NCBI GenBank assembly: GCA_019359115.1
Contig: JAHHHW010000105.1
Coordinates: 1-52,609, forward strand
From: Pelatocladus maniniholoensis HA4357-MV3
Lineage (GTDB): Bacteria > Cyanobacteriota > Cyanobacteriia > Cyanobacteriales > Nostocaceae
Length of the DNA stretch: 52,609 bases
Direction of reading: 5' to 3'
In this document: positions 34,200 through 41,402 of the stretch, piece after piece
Position numbering within the stretch: position 1 is the first letter of the stretch
Layout: every line of letters begins with the position of its first letter
Made by a program: the position numbers and the translations under genes
The notes under the pieces: model-generated
What the model was told of the DNA's origin: nothing
Database searches by the model: none
Seen by the model: only the letters and a program-made list of their open reading frames with translations

Positions 34200-35699
34200 C
34201 TAGTAGCGCCCATAAATTATAGCCATCTCCTTGAGACGATTACTGTAATCCTCCGTCAAGGCTTCGCTTCGATAGCGCCAATCCCAATTACCATCAGCTT
34301 TGCTGGGGGTGTTCATACGAGCATCAGCTCCCAAATTGAAGACATCTTGGAGAGGAATAATCGCTTGATTAGCAACAGAACTCATCGTCAATCGGATCAG
34401 ATCCCAAGCGATTCCGTGAGAACCATTACAACCAAGGTATTTTTGGACGCGATCGCGTTCATAATCAGAAGCATCATGACCATACCAGCCAATCGTCGTG
34501 TTGTTGTCGTGAGTTCCGGTGTAGATCACGCTGTTGGGAAGCACATTATACGGCAAGTAGGCATTGTGAGCATCGCTACCAAAAGCAAAGTGCAGAATCT
34601 TCATCCCTGGAAATCCGAAATTGTCTCTAAGATCTAACACTGGCTGATCGATGTAGCCTAAGTCTTCAGCAATAATTGGTAGGGTACCTAAATCTTCACG
34701 AATTGTTTCAAATAGAGCATAACCTGGAGCCTTTACCCATCTTCCATTTACTGCCGTTGCTTCTCCTGCTGGAACCGACCAATAAGACTCTAAACCTCGG
34801 AAGTGGTCAATACGAATCATATCAGCGTGAGCAAGGATTTCACGTACACGCCAGACCCACCAATGAAAACGAGTTGATTCTAGGTATTTCCAGTTGTAAA
34901 TCGGATTCCCCCAAAGTTGACCTGTGACTGAGAAATAATCTGGTGGTACCCCTGCGACTTCAGTAGCTTTTCCTGTTTCGGGGTCGAGCATAAAATTCTG
35001 CGGATGCGCCCACACATCAGCGCTATTGTGGGCAACGTAGATGGGAATATCGCCAATAATCTGAATATTTTGTTGGTTAGCGTAGAGTTTAAGCTCAGAC
35101 CACTGGCGAAAAAACTCGAACTGTAGGAATTGGTGAAAAAATATCTGGTCTGTCAATTGCAGACGCCAGTGTTCGAGTACTTCTGGTTTGCGTTGACGCA
35201 GTTCTTCAGGCCAGTCAGTCCAGGTTGTAGCTTCTTGGGTATCTATTAATGCCATAAACAGTGCATAATCTTCTAGCCAATTCGCTTTACCTCTGTAAAA
35301 ACCCTCAAATTCTTTGTGCTGGATTTTACTAGCGTTTTGCTTGAAATTTTCACAAGCTTTCCGCAACAGAGGCATCTTCCAAGCGATCACTCGCTCAAAA
35401 TCTATATGATCTAATGGGAAGTCTGGCACATCACGCAGGTCATCTTCGCTCAAAAAGCCTTGATCTTTGAGTACATCCAGGCTAATCAACAGAGGATTAC
35501 CTGCCATAGCAGAGAAACACATATAAGGTGAATTGCCATAGCCTGTGGGTCCCAAAGGCAATATCTGCCACAACTGCTGGCCACTGCGAGCCAAAAAATC
35601 TACGAATTGATAAGCCTCCAAACCCAAATCCCCAATTCCGTAGCGACCGGGGAAACTGGTTGGATGTAGTAAAATACCACTGGTTCTGGGAAAAGGCAT
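34200..35699 (-). CDS. malQ: 4-alpha-glucanotransferase (amylomaltase)
   Basis: A 499-residue GH77 enzyme. N-terminal SGILLHPTSFPGRYGIGDLG is diagnostic. Catalytic blocks: MIRIDHFRGLESYWSVP (nucleophile Asp), PIIAEDLGYI (acid/base Glu) and YTGTHDNNTTIGWY (third Asp). It transfers alpha-1,4-glucans during glycogen or maltodextrin metabolism in the cytosol. Length and block order are standard for the short bacterial form. It is divergent from the Nudix gene. Confidence 0.95.
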   Translation of the reverse strand: MPFPRTSGILLHPTSFPGRYGIGDLGLEAYQFVDFLARSGQQLWQILPLGPTGYGNSPYMCFSAMAGNPLLISLDVLKDQGFLSEDDLRDVPDFPLDHIDFERVIAWKMPLLRKACENFKQNASKIQHKEFEGFYRGKANWLEDYALFMALIDTQEATTWTDWPEELRQRKPEVLEHWRLQLTDQIFFHQFLQFEFFRQWSELKLYANQQNIQIIGDIPIYVAHNSADVWAHPQNFMLDPETGKATEVAGVPPDYFSVTGQLWGNPIYNWKYLESTRFHWWVWRVREILAHADMIRIDHFRGLESYWSVPAGEATAVNGRWVKAPGYALFETIREDLGTLPIIAEDLGYIDQPVLDLRDNFGFPGMKILHFAFGSDAHNAYLPYNVLPNSVIYTGTHDNNTTIGWYGHDASDYERDRVQKYLGCNGSHGIAWDLIRLTMSSVANQAIIPLQDVFNLGADARMNTPSKADGNWDWRYRSEALTEDYSNRLKEMAIIYGRY

Positions 35700-35807
35700 A
35701 AATATCCTGAACTATAAAGAGCAAAGATATGCACTGAATTTAACACGGAACAGTTGTTGACTTTCAGCTATCTGGAAAACCAGATTTGATGTCACAATTG
35801 GTGTTTT

Positions 35808-36233
35808 ATGAGTTATCAAAATCCGATTCCGACTGTTGATATCATCATCGAATTGCTTGATCGTCCTCATCGACCAATAGTGTTAATTGACAGACATAAT
35901 CCGCCGTTAGGTTGGGCCATACCTGGTGGTTTTGTTGATTATGGAGAAACTATCGAAGCAGCAGCGCGACGCGAAGCCTTAGAAGAGACTGGTTTAGAGG
36001 TGGAGTTGATTGAACAATTTCATGTTTATTCTGATCCAGCACGCGATCGCCGCAAGCACACGATCAGCATTGTATTTTTAGCAACGGCAAAAGGTGAACC
36101 CCAGGCGGGAGATGATGCTAAAGGAATAGAAATTTTTGAATCTTGGCGTGTGCCTAATAATTTATGTTTCGATCACGATACAATTTTGCGAGATTATTGG
36201 CGATATCGACATCATGGAATACGTCCGAGGTAG
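35808..36233 (+). CDS. Nudix hydrolase
   Basis: A 141-residue protein with a complete Nudix box, GFVDYGE then TIEAAAR then REALEETGL (G-x5-E-x7-R-E-x-x-E-E-x-G). The preceding WAIPGGF and the [20 protein letters not shown] block resemble ADP-ribose or related pyrophosphatases. No DNA-binding domain, so it is not an NrtR-type regulator. Substrate undetermined. A GGGGATC/GGGGACA low-complexity tract follows its stop. Confidence 0.88.
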   Translation: MSYQNPIPTVDIIIELLDRPHRPIVLIDRHNPPLGWAIPGGFVDYGETIEAAARREALEETGLEVELIEQFHVYSDPARDRRKHTISIVFLATAKGEPQAGDDAKGIEIFESWRVPNNLCFDHDTILRDYWRYRHHGIRPR

Positions 36234-36294
36234 GGGATTGGGGATCGGGATCGGGGATCGGGGACAAGGGGGACAAGGGAGAATTTCTCTCAAT

Positions 36295-36335
36295 GACAAA
36301 TGACCAATGACAAATGACCAATGACAAATGACCAA
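36295..36335. repeat. 14-bp tandem array, TGACAAATGACCAA
   Basis: Alternating heptamers TGACAAA and TGACCAA, continuing on the other side of the MITE at 36460-36486. The element therefore inserted into a pre-existing array. Confidence 0.8.
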
Positions 36336-36337
36336 TA

Positions 36338-36457
36338 GACCTCTTGCAAAAGTCGAATGAACCCCCCTCAATCCCCCCGTTCACGGGGGGAAGATTTAGT
36401 TCCCTCCCCGTAAACGCTTAGGGTTAGGGTGGGGTAAAAATATTTTTGCAAGAGGTC
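36338..36457. mobile_element. 120-bp TA-flanked MITE, GACCTCTTGCAAAA family
   Basis: Left GACCTCTTGCAAAA and right TTTTGCAAGAGGTC are perfect inverted ends with TA on each outer side. The interior has CCCCCCGTTCACGGGGGG and a GGTTAGGGTGGGG tract. It splits a TGACCAA heptamer array. Related pieces occur at 38011-38047 and 40811-40829. Confidence 0.75.
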
Positions 36458-36501
36458 TAATGACCAATGACCAATGACAAATGACAAACAACAGAAGAAC
36501 T

Positions 36502-36897
36502 ATGAGTAAAGAGATTATTCGTACTGAGAACGCACCAGCACCAGTAGGCCCATATAATCAGGCGATCGCTGCTGCTGGGAAAATGCTATTTGTGGCGGGA
36601 CAGATTCCGCTTGATCCAAAGACTGGTGCAATTGTCGGTGAGAAAGATGTGAAAAAGCAAACTGAGCAGGTAATGGCAAATTTAGAGGCTATTTTGGTAG
36701 CTGGGGGAGCTAGTTTTGCTGATGTGGTGAGAACGACTGTGTTTTTAGCTGATATGAATGATTTTGTGGCGGTGAATGCAGTGTATGCAAAATATTTTGA
36801 CGAAGCGACAGCACCAGCAAGAGCATGTGTACAGGTATCGCGTTTACCTAAAAATGTATTGGTAGAGATTGATTGTATTGCAGTGGTTAGTGATTAG
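36502..36897 (+). CDS. ridA: RidA family reactive intermediate deaminase
   Basis: 131 residues beginning [20 protein letters not shown], followed by [40 protein letters not shown] and the signature [20 protein letters not shown] with the conserved Arg that binds the carboxylate. RidA hydrolyses 2-aminoacrylate and related enamines or imines from PLP enzymes; several such enzymes are encoded nearby. ATG at 36502 is the family start; the ATG at 36481 lies within heptamer repeats and is rejected. Confidence 0.92.
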   Translation: MSKEIIRTENAPAPVGPYNQAIAAAGKMLFVAGQIPLDPKTGAIVGEKDVKKQTEQVMANLEAILVAGGASFADVVRTTVFLADMNDFVAVNAVYAKYFDEATAPARACVQVSRLPKNVLVEIDCIAVVSD

Positions 36898-37292
36898 TGG
36901 TTAATCTAAGAATCAAGGGTCAATAGTCAACGGTTAATAGTTATTTTCGGTGAGAGGTGGTCAAGCTTTTCTTTAAATTCGTCCCCCTTGTCCCCCTTGT
37001 CTCCTATTCCTCCGAGTGATGCGATCGCTGTTCATGATCAAAAAACAAATTACAGCGTTTTTCACGTAAATGAAGTAGGGGCGTAGGGTCGGAGTGTCCC
37101 TACTTTATTTGTGCCGACTTACTCAATAGTTAAATTAATAAAGTATTACTTTAACTGTAGCTAAAGCTATGAAAATATTTATCAAGTAATATTTCCTTCA
37201 ATGTCAATATATTGAATATATGAGCAAATCAGAAAGTCTAGATTAGAGTAGAAATATTCCCATAAAAATAAGAAAAAAGAGGGAGTCTAATT
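36898..37292. other. Gene-free region before the 45-aa ORF
   Basis: Contains a hairpin-like GTAGGGGCG...CCCTAC repeat at about 37074-37102 and an AT-rich promoter-like stretch. No larger gene recognised. Confidence 0.3.
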
Positions 37293-37430
37293 ATGAAGGC
37301 TATCTCCAATATCATCGCTAGTATAACTCGCTATATTACTGAAGCAGCAGTACGGATATTTGGCCCGAATGATGACGCTTATCCAAATATTGGCATCCAA
37401 CCATATACAGGAGATGTTTTTTCTGAATAA
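37293..37430 (+). CDS. Small 45-aa protein with its own RBS and terminator
   Basis: ATG at 37293 is preceded by GAGGGAG about 8 bases upstream. The product begins MKAISNIIASITRYITEAAV and ends RIFGPNDDAYPNIGIQPYTG plus DVFSE: an amphipathic or membrane-associating helix followed by a short acidic/aromatic tail. A good intrinsic terminator lies 54 bp after the stop. From memory, short cyanobacterial proteins of this kind with a DDxYPxxGxQP tail exist, but I cannot name a function. RBS, protein-like composition and terminator together make it a convincing gene. Confidence 0.65.
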   Translation: MKAISNIIASITRYITEAAVRIFGPNDDAYPNIGIQPYTGDVFSE

Positions 37431-37483
37431 ATAAAAATTAATCAGTAGTTGATAAAAGATTAAGATGAGTCAATCAATTCAAC

Positions 37484-37517
37484 ATCGGTGGAAAAATTAA
37501 ATCCACCGATATTTTTT
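37484..37517 (+). terminator. Intrinsic terminator of the 45-aa gene
   Basis: ATCGGTGG and CCACCGAT (8-bp perfect stem, 11-base loop) followed by ATTTTTTAT. Correctly placed 54 bp after the small ORF. Confidence 0.8.
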
Positions 37518-37578
37518 ATGTTATTAAATAAACCCGCTTGAGTGATTCACAAGCGGGATTAATTTTGATTAACTTATA

Positions 37579-37675
37579 CCAATTAAATATGAAGCTACCC
37601 CTCCCAACCTCCCCTTACCAAGGGGAGGTACCGAAGGCGGTGGGGTTCTTTCTATGCATCTTCATATGGAAATGG
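37579..37675. mobile_element. 97-bp TA-flanked palindromic element
   Basis: Left end CCAATTAAATATGAAG and right end CTTCATATGGAAATGG are imperfect inverted repeats bordered by TA on both sides. The interior holds CCTCCCCTT/AAGGGGAGG. A third end type among the TA-flanked elements here. Confidence 0.55.
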
Positions 37676-38010
37676 TATTACAAGAATTATGTTAAAAAGC
37701 AACACCCCTATTTTGAAGTTTGTTCTTATTAGTGTCAGAAACCTCAGACTGTTCTCATGGATGTTTTAGCATCCCTCTGGTGACTGTAAAGCAAGGGAAA
37801 CGGCAAAAACCCTACACCACATAAACAAACTAGACTTGTTTCTCCACACACCGTATAAAGTCAGCAAATAAAAGAAAAGGGTTGTGTTGACTATTGATTT
37901 TTATTTGAACATAGGCGATCGCTCGCTACCCTGACGCCGTTCTCCTTCGGATAGCGATGAACAGGACAAACAGCATAATTCCTGCGCCGATCATGCAACA
38001 TATATATTTT

Positions 38011-38047
38011 TAGAGATCTTGCAAAAGTTATTTTTACAAGCAGTCTA
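38011..38047. mobile_element. Decayed short copy of the GACCTCTTGCAAAA element
   Basis: TAGAGATCTTGCAAAAG and TTTTTACAAGCAGTCTA face each other with almost no interior. Each end differs from the 36338-36457 element by a few bases. The remaining DNA from 37678 to 38127 is otherwise empty. Confidence 0.5.
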
Positions 38048-38127
38048 GTTTTTTATATATGCTGCATATTTTTATTTTGAAATAAAATCTATTATCTGTA
38101 GTCGAAAGTACAGAAAATTTAAACTTT

Positions 38128-38823
38128 TTATTTGTCAATCAACCGAAGTTCATATTGTTGTTGATTAAATAACTTTTGTTCTGGAGTTAAGATGGCGTAA
38201 TCTTCGATTGGCTGGCGCATATCCCATTGCCATTCTGCTAATATCAATAAACTTGCTGCCATAACAACTCCAGTAGCAAAAAATTGCCAACCACAGCATA
38301 AGGGTAAAACAGCAATACTAGTGAGATGAATTATAGCTATTAATAAAAAGGTACGCGATCGCACAGCCCAAGCTGTTAATAAGTAACCAGCAGCGCTTAT
38401 TATTAACCACAAAGGACATAGGTGCATCAAAACTGTACCCCAACCACAAAAAATGCCCAAATCAGTCAGGGTAACACCTCCAACCATTAAGATTATCCAA
38501 CCATATAACAGCCAGCGTAGCTTTTCTACACTTACCCAAAACCATGTCAAAACTATCATGCTCATACTAGCGACAAAGGTAAGTACTGACCACAAAATAG
38601 CTTGTGTATACCAGCTAACAGGTAGAAATTGAGCTGTGAGAAAAATACCAGCACAAATCAAACCCCAAAGAATAAATACTTGATCGATTCGGGTATAAAA
38701 ACCTGACCAAAGACTTAATTTACCAACTTTCCAATCAAAGCGTAATAAACCTTGTAAATCTTGAATATCTAACTCTTGTTGTTTCTCACGTAGGAGTGGT
38801 TGAGATAATGGCAAAAAAGTCAT
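38128..38823 (-). CDS. Multi-pass membrane protein of unknown function
   Basis: 231 residues with a soluble N-terminus of about 45 residues (LREKQQELDIQDLQGLLRFD), then about six hydrophobic segments (FILWGLICAGIFLTAQFLP, SVLTFVASMSMIVLTWFW, GWIILMVGGVTLTDLG, LCPLWLIISAAGYLLTAWAV, FLLIAIIHLTSIAVLP, FATGVVMAASLLILAEW) and a short cytosolic tail. I do not recognise a named family; it looks like a conserved cyanobacterial membrane protein. ATG at 38823 is the natural start. Monocistronic. Confidence 0.65.
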   Translation of the reverse strand: MTFLPLSQPLLREKQQELDIQDLQGLLRFDWKVGKLSLWSGFYTRIDQVFILWGLICAGIFLTAQFLPVSWYTQAILWSVLTFVASMSMIVLTWFWVSVEKLRWLLYGWIILMVGGVTLTDLGIFCGWGTVLMHLCPLWLIISAAGYLLTAWAVRSRTFLLIAIIHLTSIAVLPLCCGWQFFATGVVMAASLLILAEWQWDMRQPIEDYAILTPEQKLFNQQQYELRLIDK

Positions 38824-39143
38824 TTAAGTTTTATTGCTGTCATTGTTCAATAGCTTCTATCAGTTTATATATTTTTGTAAATTTTTAACAAGTAACAAAA
38901 TTTTTTTAGATGTCAGTTCACCATGAACTATCTTTGTAAAAACATTTGGTGATAATCGTTTCCTAGACCAAAAACTTGGTCTTTAAAACTGGATGGAATC
39001 TCAAACTAGCCATTTGTTGGCAGTAAACAAGAACTGCGTGAACCACCAAGCATAAACATTAACCTTCCAACCTTGTTGATGAAGAGTAAATCAAGGATTG
39101 AGAAAGGTTTAGCCAAAAACACAAAAATTAGGAGCGTAAAATA
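38824..39143. other. Divergent intergenic region with two short palindromes
   Basis: AGTTCA-CCA-TGAACT near 38918-38932 and AGACCAA-AAAC-TTGGTCT at 38965-38982 are possible operator or leader structures. AGGAGCG precedes the next gene's ATG. No gene seen. Confidence 0.35.
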
Positions 39144-39560
39144 ATGTTTTGGAAGTTCGTAGTCAGTACTTTAGTATTGCCTATCAGCTTGGGATTAGAA
39201 GTAGCCGCAGCGCACACCTTGTCACCTACTCAAACACCCATCATTTCACAACAAGAAGTTGATGCAGTAGAACTAGAACAAACAAAACATAACCAAGATT
39301 ACAAAATTAGTCAACGACACAGACACTATCGCTACAGAAGAACACGCCACTATAGACAAAATCGTCACTACAGACGAAATCCTCATTATAGACGTCGTCA
39401 TTATAGGCAGCGTTACTATAGACAGCGTAATAACAGACGGTATCACTATAGACCTCGTTATCAAAGGGTTTATTATTACCATCCAGCAGTACGCTACCGT
39501 AGAACCTATCGTCACGGAGTAAATTTTCCGCAAAAGACTTTTTATTATCGTAGATATTAG
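39144..39560 (+). CDS. Secreted Arg/Tyr/His-rich low-complexity protein
   Basis: 138 residues. A signal peptide (MFWKFVVSTLVLPISLGLEV, cleavage near AAA-HT) is followed by a short acidic spacer (QQEVDAVELEQTKHNQD) and then about 80 residues of degenerate HYR-type repeats (RHYRYRRTRHYRQNRHYRR and so on), giving a very basic, tyrosine-rich mature protein. AGGAG lies ten bases before the ATG. Such a protein could bind acidic polysaccharide, lipopolysaccharide or metals at the cell surface. I know no function for the family. Confidence 0.65.
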   Translation: MFWKFVVSTLVLPISLGLEVAAAHTLSPTQTPIISQQEVDAVELEQTKHNQDYKISQRHRHYRYRRTRHYRQNRHYRRNPHYRRRHYRQRYYRQRNNRRYHYRPRYQRVYYYHPAVRYRRTYRHGVNFPQKTFYYRRY

Positions 39561-39705
39561 TATCACCGTTACATAAATCCTGCTCATATCTAGTCAACAC
39601 CGATCAAAGCTATTTAACTGGGTATGAGCTTCGTTTACCCTCGATTTTATATTTTGGACGAAGCCCCTAGATTTATCTATGGGGTCAATCCAAAATCCAT
39701 AGACG

Positions 39706-39732
39706 CTTCTGCAAGTAGCCACTTTGTGTCTA
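39706..39732. repeat. Dispersed repeat, inverted copy of the 23914 word
   Basis: CTTCTGCAAGTAGCCACTTT continuing to GTGTCTA is the inverse of 23914-23940 with three mismatches. The surrounding 39640-39765 carries further repeats (CCAAAATCC words) between two genes. Confidence 0.6.
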
Positions 39733-39773
39733 CCCGCAGGGTAATCTAAAATCCAAAATTGTTTGACAGACTA

Positions 39774-40487
39774 CTAGCCACTAACCAACAATTTAGTTAA
39801 TACAAAAGTCAAGGTCGCACTACCCAAGGGAACTGTCAAATTGTCAATCCCAGCAAAAGAAATAGTTTCTAAGCCAGTAGTTACTAAAGCCACTATCACA
39901 GATATCATCCAAACTTGCCAAGAGTCACCTTGTACATTCAACAAAATCAAGCTACAGATAACAAAACTGACGATCGCCATTGTCAAAGAACCTTCCCAGC
40001 TTTTTTGTCCTCCAAAGAGTTGATACTTATGTTTACCAAATCGCTGTCCAATTATGGCAGCGAGTCCATCTCCCCAAGCCATTGTTAAAATACCTAGTGC
40101 TGCATAATGGGGTTGTTGCAGATACCAAAACCAAGCAATCAAAACACCGATACTCATAGAATAGAAGAAAGTCCCAAAACTCCGGCGTCCTACACTATTA
40201 ATACCGGGGAGAATAGGAAAACGGTAAGACAATAAAGTCACAGCACTGGCTAAAACTGAGGCTGTAATTCCTGCGATCGCGGGAATATTTAGCCACCAAG
40301 CCAGCAAAATCACATTACCAGTTCCAATATGCACTATCTTCCGCACAATTTCTGGATCTGCTTTCGCAAAACGACTAACCCCCCATGCAGTTAACATCAC
40401 GAGGGATAACCAAGCTGCAACGCTAGTAACTTGCAGTCCTAAAGAAGCAATCAACTCTTGATGGGAAAACAAACTTAACAACAGCAA
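39774..40487 (-). CDS. Phytol/dolichol kinase-like membrane protein
   Basis: A 237-residue membrane protein of the CTP-dependent polyprenol/phytol kinase family. Features: ADPEIVRKIVHIGTGNVILL near the N-terminus, SVGRRSFGTFFYSMSIG, MAWGDGLAAIIGQRFGKHKY and GQKSWEGSLTMAIVSF; WGDG-x-A and K-[ST]-W-E-G-[ST] are the family's active-site motifs. Cyanobacterial and plant members phosphorylate phytol for tocopherol or chlorophyll-phytol recycling. There is no ATG nearby; TTG at 40487 is the likely start, though translation could begin slightly downstream. Confidence 0.82.
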   Translation of the reverse strand: MLLLSLFSHQELIASLGLQVTSVAAWLSLVMLTAWGVSRFAKADPEIVRKIVHIGTGNVILLAWWLNIPAIAGITASVLASAVTLLSYRFPILPGINSVGRRSFGTFFYSMSIGVLIAWFWYLQQPHYAALGILTMAWGDGLAAIIGQRFGKHKYQLFGGQKSWEGSLTMAIVSFVICSLILLNVQGDSWQVWMISVIVALVTTGLETISFAGIDNLTVPLGSATLTFVLTKLLVSG

Positions 40488-40545
40488 AGATTTAAATAAA
40501 AAAACTTGACCTTTGTTACCAATTTATTAGAAAAATGTGACACTG

Positions 40546-40806
40546 ATGAAACTATTATTGATTTGGCTGATTCGGTTCTACCGAATGTTTATTTCACCTT
40601 TATTTCTCCCTACCTGTCGCTTCCAGCCTACTTGTTCTATGTATGCTATTCAAGCCATTGAAAGATTTGGCCCTCTGCGTGGTTCTTGGTTGGCTATTCG
40701 ACGCATCCTACGTTGTCATCCGTTTCATCCAGGTGGTTACGATCCTGTACCAGAGGTAGAAAATGGGGATCAGGGACACGGGGGACACGGGGGATACGGG
40801 TTTTGA
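40546..40806 (+). CDS. yidD: YidD membrane protein insertion efficiency factor, with repeat-encoded tail
   Basis: 86 residues from ATG at 40546 (a GTG three codons upstream is possible). Core: [37 protein letters not shown] and [16 protein letters not shown], with the conserved cysteines of YidD, a small membrane-associated aid to YidC-dependent insertion. The final residues after DPVPEV ([14 protein letters not shown]) are encoded by a GGGGACAC-type tandem repeat and look like an accidental extension. No rnpA or yidC neighbours. Confidence 0.9.
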   Translation: MKLLLIWLIRFYRMFISPLFLPTCRFQPTCSMYAIQAIERFGPLRGSWLAIRRILRCHPFHPGGYDPVPEVENGDQGHGGHGGYGF

Positions 40807-40810
40807 GGAT

Positions 40811-40829
40811 TTATGCAAGAGGTCTATTA
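40811..40829. mobile_element. Single end of the GACCTCTTGCAAAA element
   Basis: TTTATGCAAGAGGTCTA matches the right end of the element at 36338-36457, without a partner end nearby. Solo relic directly after yidD. Confidence 0.45.
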
Positions 40830-40895
40830 ATTGGCGATCGCGTTCTGAGAAGCACGCCATGTGTCTACGCATTTCCAAAATCAGCGTTGATAACA

Positions 40896-41084
40896 AACAT
40901 TCCCCCATCCATAGAGAACATCAAAGCGTTTGTTCAATCCGTTTTGACTTTGCTTATTAACATTCCCCCATCCATAGAGAACATCAAAGCGTTTGTTCAA
41001 TCCGTTTTGACCTTGCTTATTAACATTCCCCCATCCATAGAGAACATCAAAGCGTTTGTTCAATCCGTTTTGACCTTGCTTATT
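40896..41084. repeat. Three tandem 63-bp repeats
   Basis: Units start at 40896, 40959 and 41022 with AACATTCCCCCATCCATAGA and end TTGCTTATT; the only clear difference is GACTTTGC in the first and GACCTTGC in the others. Because 63 is a multiple of three, both strands show artificial 21-residue protein repeats; neither has a credible start or RBS. The rest of 40807-41402 is otherwise gene-free. Confidence 0.9.
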
Positions 41085-41402
41085 AACGTCAATTCTGTAT
41101 TGCTTAAACTCTCTACATTTTGGAAGAGCAAAAGCTTAGACTTTAATTATATACATACAAAATACATGCTCACTTTCACTGTCAATCTATCTCTGTTCAA
41201 ACATGAAAATATACCTATTGAATGATGCAGAATTTAAAAATTAGGTTGATAATTTTTTCTTAACAAAAGTATAAAAATGGCGATCGCGATTAATTGCAAA
41301 TTTTTCGTGTTCAATAAAAAATTGAAAGACAAAAATGGTTCTCTACAGCATTAGTAATGCTAAAGTGGCAAGAAATTCATGTGAAACTTTCAGCGGGTCT
41401 CA

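Noticed and set aside
40881-41063. Minus-strand ORF with NKRFDVLYGWGNV repeats
   Set aside because: Same array read backwards; no start signal and no non-repeat sequence.
40896-41084. Possible CRISPR array
   Set aside because: Units are contiguous 63-bp copies with no variable spacers and no cas genes.
40686-41225. 179-codon ORF with three NIPPSIENIKAFVQSVLTLL repeats
   Set aside because: Starts inside yidD in another frame and reflects only the 63-bp array; the opposite strand gives equally repetitive frames.
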